This document shows positions 1 through 3,367 of a stretch of DNA of 8,367 nt, one piece after another (positions within the stretch are counted from its first letter, which is position 1; the number at the start of each line of letters is the position of its first letter). The translations under genes were made by a program, and so were the position numbers. Under the pieces are notes generated by a model, which had not been told where the DNA came from, did no database searches, and worked only from the letters and a program-made list of their open reading frames with translations. Source of the DNA: an uncultured Nocardiaceae bacterium (GTDB taxonomy: Bacteria; Actinomycetota; Actinomycetes; Mycobacteriales; Mycobacteriaceae); the NCBI GenBank assembly GCA_936936565.1, contig CAKZIX010000127.1, forward strand, positions 1-8,367, read 5' to 3'.

Positions 1-30
1 CTGGAGTTCAGACGTGTACTCTTCCGATCT
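1..30. other. Illumina TruSeq adapter remnant (not biological)
   Basis: The first 30 bases match the 3' part of the Illumina TruSeq read-2 adapter, including its characteristic end GCTCTTCCGATCT. There is one difference, an A at position 18 where the adapter has G. The sequence that follows (31 onward) encodes protein on the minus strand straight up to this boundary, so the adapter was ligated or mis-assembled onto a genomic fragment. It should be trimmed. This match is from memory of the adapter sequence, but 29 of 30 identities leave little doubt. Confidence 0.95.
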
Positions 31-405
31 CGCGGCGGCGCCGACAGCGATGAAGGCACCACGCATCACCAGCGCCATCACAATGCCGAGAAGAAGTACC
101 TTTTGCTGGTACTCCCGTGGCACCGCGAACTTGCTCATGATGATCACGAACACGAAGAGATTGTCGACGGACAGCGCCTTCTCGGTGACGTAGCCCGCGA
201 AGTACTCCTGCCCGTACTCGGCTCCCCAGAGGGCCCAGACGACGCCTCCGAAGACGACGGCGATGGCGACGTAGGCGAGCGACCACCATGCGGCCTCGCG
301 GATCGTGGGCTCGTGCGGGCTTCGCACGTGCCCGACGACGTCGACGGCGATCATGACGAGGATGATCGCGGCGAGCGCGATCCATCCGAGGGCGTGGACG
401 TCCAT
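31..405 (-). CDS. TerC/Alx-family integral membrane protein, 5' part only
   Basis: This is the first 125 codons of a TerC-family (PF03741) multi-spanning inner-membrane protein. The family includes E. coli Alx and Bacillus MeeF/MeeY-type proteins linked to manganese export and metal homeostasis. Hydrophobic segments are visible at about residues 6-24, 42-60 and 83-90. The family signature SVDNLFVF lies at residues 79-86 and contains the conserved Asp-Asn thought to bind metal. The second family block, GIVMALVMRGAFI, lies at 107-119. Full members run to roughly 300 residues or more, so well over half the protein is missing where the fragment meets the adapter at position 30. The ATG at 403-405 is chosen because a strong ribosome-binding site (CGGAGGT, 414-420) lies 8 bases upstream. 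The gene is preceded by a manganese-riboswitch-like leader, which fits the proposed role. This fragment is probably not from the same genome as the fas region. The family is certain; the transported substrate is inferred. Confidence 0.9.
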
Positions 406-433
406 GCGGGTGCACCTCCGGTACGGGTTGGGT

Positions 434-580
434 ACCGAAGGTCTCCTCCCGCCATGCCGGAGCCGCTGCTGACGGGTCCGGTCTGGCCTGCGACGCCGGG
501 GGCCGGGACCGGGCTGAAGCCCGCGATCCGGTCCGCCGTGATGACGACGTCGCCGTTGGTGGGAGTACTCCCCTCCGATT
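434..580 (-). ncRNA. yybP-ykoY (Mn2+) riboswitch-like leader of terC
   Basis: Read on the minus strand, the leader opens with ATCGGAGGGGAGTA (from about 579) and closes with GAGACCTTCGGT (445-434). These are the two hallmark strands of the yybP-ykoY riboswitch. They pair as an 8-bp P1 helix: AUCGGAGG with CCUUCGGU, including two G-U wobbles. Between them is CGTCATCACGG (about 537-547), resembling the conserved second metal-binding loop (CGUCA-ACACG) of the class. The element ends about 29 bases before the terC start codon. Known members sense Mn2+ and switch on exporters or TerC/Alx proteins, so both position and partner gene fit. The matches were made by eye; a covariance-model score (Rfam RF00080) was not available to me. 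Confidence 0.78.
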
Positions 581-590
581 GGTCGGCCTG

Positions 591-618
591 AGTCTAACGT
601 CCCACGGCTCCGTGTCGA
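591..618 (-). promoter_or_regulatory. candidate promoter of the terC riboswitch transcript
   Basis: On the minus strand a TCGACA box (613-618) matches the -35 consensus at five of six positions. A TAGACT box (591-596) matches the -10 consensus at four of six. They are separated by 16 bases. Transcription would begin near position 583, only a few bases before the P1 helix of the riboswitch, which is the expected arrangement. The assignment is by eye and GC-rich actinobacterial promoters are hard to call. Confidence 0.45.
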
Positions 619-734
619 GCCGGCAGACCGCATGGTGTCCAAGGCCGGGACTCGTCCCCGGCGCGCGCCGAGACCGCTGGCCGTCGCCTCAGGAGGTCGC
701 GCGCATGTCGCGCAGCTCCTTCTTGAGGTCCTGG

Positions 735-1169
735 ATCTCGTCGCGCAGCCGGGCCGCCAGCTTCTCGGGCGCCTCGCCGCCTTGGCCTGTGAAGGCCAGC
801 GCCGCCGAGGGCAGGGTTTCCACCGGCAGCGCGCCCGAGCCGATCTGGCTGGAACAGTCCACCACCTTTACCCGGTAGTCCGGCAGCATCGCCGCCACCA
901 GGGCGAGCAGCCGAAGGGCCTGCGCGGCGATCTCCTCGCGCCGGCGGGTCAGCATCCGCAGCGTGGGCAGCCGCTCTGCCAGACGGTCGGGGTCGCGGTA
1001 AAGGCGCAGGGTCGCCTCGATGGCGGCAAGGCGGATCTTGTCCAGCCGCAGCGCGCGCTTCAGCGGGTTGCGGTTGATCCGCGCGATCAGGTCGGCGCGC
1101 CCGACGATGAACCCCGCCTGCGGCCCGCCCAGCAGCTTGTCGCCCGAGAAGGTCACGAGGTCCGCCCCC
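735..1169 (-). CDS. selA: L-seryl-tRNA(Sec) selenium transferase, internal/C-terminal fragment
   Basis: Codons 79 to about 220 of the chimeric frame closely follow SelA. TFSGDKLLGGPQAG contains the lysine that forms the PLP Schiff base (residue 89 of this frame, corresponding to K295 of E. coli SelA). It is followed by NPLKRALRLDKIRLAAIEATLRLY, LPTLRMLTR and SQIGSGALPVETLPSAALAFT, in family order. SelA converts Ser-tRNA(Sec) to Sec-tRNA(Sec) using selenophosphate. The first roughly 280 residues are missing, replaced by GlgA. The last ~45, including the conserved PVIGRI motif, are also missing. The pattern resembles proteobacterial SelA more than actinobacterial, but that is an impression without a search. 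The fragment gives no evidence that the fas organism makes selenoproteins. Confidence 0.75.
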
Positions 1170-1402
1170 TCGGCCGCGACGGCCATCCGCAGACCGGCGG
1201 ACAGGGTCTGGATCGCGGGGTTGGCGTCCGGCCCCAGTTCCGGGTCGGGGCGGAACGCGCGAGCGGTGTCGCGGTCCGCGCCCATGCACAGCACGTCCAC
1301 GTCGCACAGCGGCCGCAGGTTGGCCACCAGTTCGGTCACGTGTACCCCGGCCCCGCCGTAGACCTCCGGTGGATACTCCCGTGTCATCATCGCTACCCGC
1401 AC
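1170..1402 (-). CDS. glgA: glycogen synthase (actinobacterial GlgA type), N-terminal fragment
   Basis: The frame from the GTG at 1400-1402 begins with VAMMTREYPPEVYGGAGVHV (from residue 3), the hallmark N-terminus of the Corynebacterium/Mycobacterium-type glycogen synthase (GT4-like, ADP-glucose-binding GGAG loop at residues 16-19). It continues with the CDVDVLCMG strand and the 'LSAGLRMA' helix. The family would then read 'GADVVHSHTWYAN'; instead the sequence switches to SelA around positions 1158-1185. In the family the enzyme extends alpha-1,4-glucan or makes maltose-1-phosphate from ADP-glucose in the cytoplasm. Only about 76 of roughly 390 residues remain. The GTG start gives the family's usual N-terminus, although its ribosome-binding site is weak (GGTGAGG about 17 bases upstream). 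In mycobacteria glgC lies divergently beside glgA, but nothing resembling glgC is present here. Confidence 0.75.
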
Positions 1403-1572
1403 GCGACAAACCGTACCGCCTCACCTGCTCGAGGCGCAGGGGTCTTATGTGACTTCTTCACCGGAGTTTTCGGGGAGTCCCCTGGCGGTTGCGGCGTCGG
1501 ACGGGGAGCCTGCGGTCCCGTTCGGCGAGACTGAGGGCTCACCGGAGGAGGCGGCAGCAGTCGGCTCCCCCG
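1403..1572. other. unidentified stretch between the glgA and methyltransferase fragments
   Basis: I recognise no gene here. On the minus strand a frame ends with SPSDAATARGLPENSGEEVT and a TAA at 1445-1447. It could be the tail of a disordered Ser/Pro/Ala-rich protein. On the plus strand a GTG at 1449, with AGGGG shortly upstream, opens VTSSPEFSGSPLAVAASDGE, an equally plausible acidic disordered start. Third-position GC is similar in both (about 70%), so codon bias does not decide. Bases 1418-1437 hold a small inverted repeat (CGCCTC...GAGGCG) just upstream of the glgA start. The segment ends at about 1572, where the methyltransferase pattern begins, which suggests another join. Confidence 0.4.
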
Positions 1573-1826
1573 TGCTCGACGACGGTGCCGCCGGGATGAG
1601 CGGTGAGCCACGGCCGCAACGTCTCGTCGAAGACGCGGGAGCGCTCGGCGTGGCTGCCGTCGGGCGTCCCGAAGTTGGCCTCGTAGTCGTAGTGGATCGC
1701 GTCGTAGATGCGCACACAGTCCGGGTCGCGCAGGAAACCGTTGGGCTTACGGGCCTCCCAGGCCCGGTTGTGCAGCGTCCACAACATCGTCTCCGGGACG
1801 CCGGTCAGCTCAACTTCGTGCGACAT
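1573..1826 (-). pseudogene. LCMT-like class I SAM methyltransferase, N-terminal fragment
   Basis: The first 84 codons match the start of the actinobacterial leucine-carboxyl-methyltransferase-like family (PF04072, often annotated as an O-methyltransferase of polyketide biosynthesis). MSHEVELTGVPETMLWTLHNR is followed by GFLRDPDCVRIYDAI, DGSHAERSRVFDE and LRPWLTAHPGGTVVE. The family continues 'VVELGAGLET' (SAM motif I). Here the codon after VVE gives H and the frame runs into 11 unrelated codons before TGA at 1539-1541. The break is therefore inside the cofactor loop and most of a roughly 270-residue protein is absent. The ATG (1824-1826) has GAGGA 8 bases upstream. The gene lies 91 bases downstream of tRNA-Leu on the same strand and could be transcribed with it. 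The sharp break is more likely an assembly join than a natural pseudogene. Confidence 0.72.
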
Positions 1827-1917
1827 CGTGCATTCCTCACCCGTGCGAGCGGCACCAACATGTCGACGAGTCAACCACTGCTGAACATGGTTTTCAATAG
1901 CATCGGTCGAGCGACGG

Positions 1918-1999
1918 TGCGCGAGGGGGGACTTGAACCCCCACGTCCGAAGACACCAGAACCTAAATCTGGCGCGTATGCCAATTTCGCCACTCGCGC
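1918..1999 (-). tRNA. tRNA-Leu (anticodon UAG)
   Basis: The minus strand folds as a class II tRNA of 82 nt. The acceptor stem is GCGCGAG (1999-1993) with CTCGCGC (1925-1919), with discriminator A at 1918. The anticodon arm is CCAGA-TTTAGGT-TCTGG, giving anticodon TAG, which decodes CUN leucine. A long variable arm (TGTCTTCGGACG region) follows, as expected for leucine. The T-arm is GGGGG-TTCAAGT-CCCCC. The 3' CCA is not encoded (the genome reads CCG after the discriminator), normal for actinobacteria. A TAAGCT box on the minus strand (2010-2015) lies 10 bases upstream of the 5' end and may be the -10 element; no clear -35 box is visible. Confidence 0.97.
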
Positions 2000-2196
2000 G
2001 TCGGCGAAAAGCTTACGGCACCGGCTCGAGCGCGCGCATCGTTCGCGGGTGTGCCGTGACCTGGGCCACGCGATGCGGGTGACAACTGCCACCGAATCCA
2101 CCTGTAACGCCGGGCTGCCGAGGTCGTGAAAATCGGCCTGACGTGCACTGACACGCCGAAACCGGGCGACCGCGCAGGGTCGTTCGCATTGTTATC

Positions 2197-2228
2197 GTCA
2201 CGTGACTTACTGCTAGCTCCCAGCTAGC
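2197..2228. promoter_or_regulatory. paired palindromes upstream of rpf
   Basis: GTCACGTGAC (2197-2206) is a perfect 10-base palindrome. Six bases later come GCTAGCT (2212-2218) and AGCTAGC (2222-2228), a perfect 7-base inverted repeat around CCC. They overlap the weak promoter-like boxes upstream of rpf, so one or both may be regulator-binding sites; the second could also form a hairpin at the start of the mRNA. I cannot assign a regulator. The spacing does not fit the CRP/GlxR consensus TGTGA-N6-TCACA. Confidence 0.4.
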
Positions 2229-2237
2229 GTCGTTCGC

Positions 2238-2334
2238 GGCTCGGAACTTGTTCGTCGAGCCCAACCCGGTCCGCCGCCGATGCGGTCCCTGTCCCGCGGA
2301 CCGGAGTTCCCCGACATACCCCGGGGGCAGGGAC
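2238..2334 (+). other. potentially structured rpf 5' leader (hairpins with possible pseudoknot)
   Basis: Three perfect complementary pairs occur in the leader. GGCTCG (2238-2243) pairs with CGAGCC (2256-2261). CCGGTCCGC (2266-2274) pairs with GCGGACCGG (2296-2304). GTCCCTG (2285-2291), in the loop of the second hairpin, pairs with CAGGGAC (2328-2334) outside it. The last two together would form a pseudoknot, or act as alternatives. In GC-rich DNA short pairings arise by chance, so this is only a candidate cis-regulatory RNA. Confidence 0.3.
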
Positions 2335-2399
2335 TTTGCGATGTGGCCCGCGCGTGTGCGCGGAGTGCCCGCGTGATTCGGCGCGAGGAGGACGCAACC

Positions 2400-2924
2400 A
2401 TGAAATCTCGGATCTTCAGTACCCGTGCGCTCGGCGTGGCCTCGGTGGCCGGCGCCCTCGTCGCGCTTCCGCTGGCGCTCGGCACCGGCACCGCTACCGC
2501 GGCCGGCCACAACTGGGACGGCGTGGCGCAGTGTGAGAGCGGCGGCAACTGGGCCATCAACACCGGCAACGGCTACTACGGTGGCCTGCAGTTCTCGCAC
2601 AGCACATGGCAGGCGTACGGCGGTACCGGCTACGCCCACCAGGCCAGCAAGGACGAGCAGATCCGGGTTGCCGAGAACGTGCTCGCCGGCCAGGGTGTCG
2701 GTGCGTGGCCGGTGTGCGGGCAGTACCTGCGCGCCGCCGATCCGGCGCCCGCGCCGGCCCCGAAGCCCGCGCCGGCTCCGGCTCCGGCTCCGACGCAGCC
2801 CACCACGCCGTTCGAGCAGGTGCGCAAGACGGTCGACGAGGCCGCCAAGAACTACGGCATCGAACCGCAGTACCAGCAGTTCCTGAAGGACAACGAGGGT
2901 CTGATCAACACGCTGCCGCGCTGA
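2400..2924 (+). CDS. secreted resuscitation-promoting factor (Rpf-domain muralytic enzyme)
   Basis: This 174-residue protein has a signal peptide (residues 1-34/35: basic MKSR start, Ala/Leu/Val core, cleavage likely at ATA|AG). The Rpf transglycosylase-like domain follows at about 37-110. It carries the catalytic Glu46 in the conserved CESGGNW motif, INTGNGYYGGLQFSHSTW, and EQIRVAENVLAGQGVGAWPVCG. Cys45 and Cys106 correspond to the family disulfide. A Pro-Ala linker with one Lys (115-131) leads to a short helical tail (138-174) ending in INTLPR. Rpf enzymes cleave peptidoglycan glycan strands outside the membrane and promote regrowth of dormant actinobacteria. Size and layout resemble M. tuberculosis RpfC/RpfE more than RpfB, which has DUF348 and G5 domains absent here. 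The ATG at 2400 is chosen because GAGGAGG lies 8 bases upstream and it gives a proper signal peptide; an upstream in-frame start at 2280 does not. The fas gene follows in the same direction after a hairpin. Assignment to rpfA, C or E would need orthology analysis. Confidence 0.95.
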   Translation: MKSRIFSTRALGVASVAGALVALPLALGTGTATAAGHNWDGVAQCESGGNWAINTGNGYYGGLQFSHSTWQAYGGTGYAHQASKDEQIRVAENVLAGQGVGAWPVCGQYLRAADPAPAPAPKPAPAPAPAPTQPTTPFEQVRKTVDEAAKNYGIEPQYQQFLKDNEGLINTLPR

Positions 2925-2946
2925 TTGCGCGCTCGGCTTTCCGTCG

Positions 2947-3002
2947 CCGCCCCGTCGGCTCCCGCAGTTGTTTCGCGCTGCGCAAGGGAGTCGGCGGGGC
3001 GG
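2947..3002 (+). terminator. terminator-like hairpin after rpf
   Basis: CCGCCCCGTCGGCTCCC (2947-2963) pairs with GGGAGTCGGCGGGGCGG (2986-3002) over all 17 positions, with two G-U wobbles, around a 22-base loop. It begins 22 bases after the rpf stop codon. There is no T-run, as is common for actinobacterial terminators, so termination is inferred from stem strength and position. It probably separates rpf from fas. Confidence 0.7.
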
Positions 3003-3051
3003 TGCTGTCGTTGCGGACCCGCCGGCCGGCGCCCCGACGTCCCTACGCTTC

Positions 3052-3092
3052 GGTAGCTTTCGGTTACGCACGGGTAGCTTGTGAGGTTACGC
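3052..3092 (+). repeat. imperfect tandem repeat upstream of the fas promoter
   Basis: GGTAGCTT-TC-GGTTACGC (3052-3069) is followed by GGTAGCTT-GTGA-GGTTACGC (3073-3092). The two 8-base blocks are identical in both copies; only the gap differs (2 versus 4 bases). They lie about 10-50 bases upstream of the fas -35 box, a typical place for an activator site. I do not know the regulator. Confidence 0.6.
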
Positions 3093-3102
3093 GTCAGTAG
3101 GT

Positions 3103-3131
3103 TTGACCTGCGATTATAACGTTTCTATAAC
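3103..3131 (+). promoter_or_regulatory. fas promoter (near-consensus SigA type)
   Basis: TTGACC (3103-3108) and TATAAC (3126-3131) are separated by exactly 17 bases; each matches the housekeeping consensus at five of six positions. This is strong for a GC-rich actinomycete. A second TATAAC occurs at 3115-3120, 11 bases earlier, and might serve an alternative start. From the optimal pair, transcription should begin around 3137-3139, giving a leader of about 230 bases before the fas start. Confidence 0.75.
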
Positions 3132-3138
3132 GCTCAAC

Positions 3139-3153
3139 ATGAGGAATCCTCAT
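3139..3153. promoter_or_regulatory. candidate operator 1 of fas: perfect palindrome at the transcription start
   Basis: ATGAGGA-A-TCCTCAT is a perfect inverted repeat with 7-base arms around one base. It starts at the predicted fas transcription start, where a bound repressor would block initiation. A related site lies 127 bases downstream. FasR (a TetR-family regulator) is known to control fas in mycobacteria by binding inverted repeats, so it is the natural candidate. I cannot recall its exact site and do not claim identity. Confidence 0.6.
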
Positions 3154-3196
3154 ATTTCGGACCGACGTCCGGCGCTGCGGCCAGCGGGGACGTCGA

Positions 3197-3256
3197 CACC
3201 TCTCGGGTCGTACTTGTACGACCGTGCCAGATTTCCGTGGCAGAACCACCTCTCGG
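3197..3256. repeat. fas leader elements: CACCTCTCGG direct repeat and TCGTAC-TT-GTACGA inverted repeat
   Basis: The 10-mer CACCTCTCGG occurs at 3197-3206 and again at 3247-3256, exactly 50 bases apart. Between them, TCGTAC (3208-3213) and GTACGA (3216-3221) form a perfect 6-base inverted repeat around TT. These lie inside the predicted fas leader and could be further regulator sites or parts of RNA structure. Their function is unknown to me. Confidence 0.4.
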
Positions 3257-3265
3257 CCCGCAAAC

Positions 3266-3281
3266 ATGAGGAAAGCCTCAT
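3266..3281. promoter_or_regulatory. candidate operator 2 of fas: second ATGAGG...CCTCAT inverted repeat
   Basis: ATGAGG-AAAG-CCTCAT has the same 6-base arms as operator 1 with a 4-base instead of a 3-base spacer. The shared sequence extends to ATGAGGAA on the left half. Repetition of the same palindrome twice in one leader is unlikely by chance. Centres are about 127-128 bases apart, compatible with repression by looping or with co-operative binding of one regulator. Confidence 0.55.
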
Positions 3282-3367
3282 GATTTTTGTGTCACCCTGG
3301 GCGCAGCCACCCGAGCGCATTCGACGCCGAGTGCCGTTTGCTTACCGGTCCGAGAGGAATCACAGGC

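Larger units (their letters stand above)
689..1402 (-). pseudogene. chimeric open frame: GlgA N-terminus + SelA middle + unknown coiled-coil tail
   Basis: This 237-codon frame is uninterrupted but mixes unrelated families. Residues 1 to about 76 match the start of actinobacterial glycogen synthase. Residues from about 80 to 205 match the PLP-lysine region of L-seryl-tRNA(Sec) selenium transferase. From about 205-220 the SelA pattern stops. Its expected PVIGRI...LDLR ending is replaced by a charged helix (DEIQDLKKELRDMR) and a TGA at 689-691. GlgA is a GT-B glycosyltransferase and SelA a fold-type I PLP enzyme, so no sensible fold results. Both joins fall at short GC-rich stretches the families share: 'GAD-L/V-V' at the first and 'LAARLR' at the second. 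This is what chimeric assembly or amplification would produce. With adapter at the contig end, I regard it as an artefact. A real fusion or rearranged pseudogene is possible but unlikely. Confidence 0.8.
2000..2399. other. intergenic region between tRNA-Leu and rpf; long rpf leader
   Basis: No convincing gene is present. Bases 2000-2188 hold only the likely tRNA promoter and otherwise nothing I can identify. Bases 2189-2228 hold a possible weak promoter (TTGTTA at 2189-2194; TAGCTC at 2214-2219, preceded by TG) and two palindromes described separately. Bases 2229-2399 would then be an approximately 170-base rpf leader with several perfect complementary segments. The rpf ribosome-binding site GAGGAGG (2385-2391) lies 8 bases before its ATG. 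I looked for the ydaO (c-di-AMP) riboswitch often found before actinobacterial rpf genes and did not find its conserved segments. Confidence 0.5.

Noticed and set aside
103..591. Plus-strand acidic frame of 162 codons opposite terC
   Set aside because: It is antisense to clear TerC coding sequence and its riboswitch; its Asp/Glu-rich composition comes from the complementary Val/Ile/Leu codons.
689..1402. A novel GlgA-SelA bifunctional enzyme
   Set aside because: Both parts are truncated at their joins, the catalytic halves are missing, the C-terminus is foreign, and the contig end carries sequencing adapter. Chimeric assembly explains all of this.
1871..2101. Small minus-strand frame containing KLAYAPDLGSGVFGRGG
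   Set aside because: This is the well-known false translation of a leucine tRNA gene; the tRNA at 1918-1999 explains it.
1449..2129. Plus-strand 226-codon frame across the methyltransferase and tRNA
   Set aside because: It runs antisense to two recognisable features and its protein resembles nothing. Only its first ~40 codons, before the apparent join, remain undecided.
2231..2399. ydaO-yuaA (c-di-AMP) riboswitch before rpf
   Set aside because: I looked for the conserved segments (GCCGAA near the 5' side, GGGGUGAA, CCCGUCAGCUAACC near the 3' side) and found none of them in order.
3280..3367. A short leader peptide or earlier fas start at the ATG near 3280
   Set aside because: The frame reads into fas in a different phase without a stop until about 3444, and lacks a good ribosome-binding site; the GTG at 3368 fits the family start.
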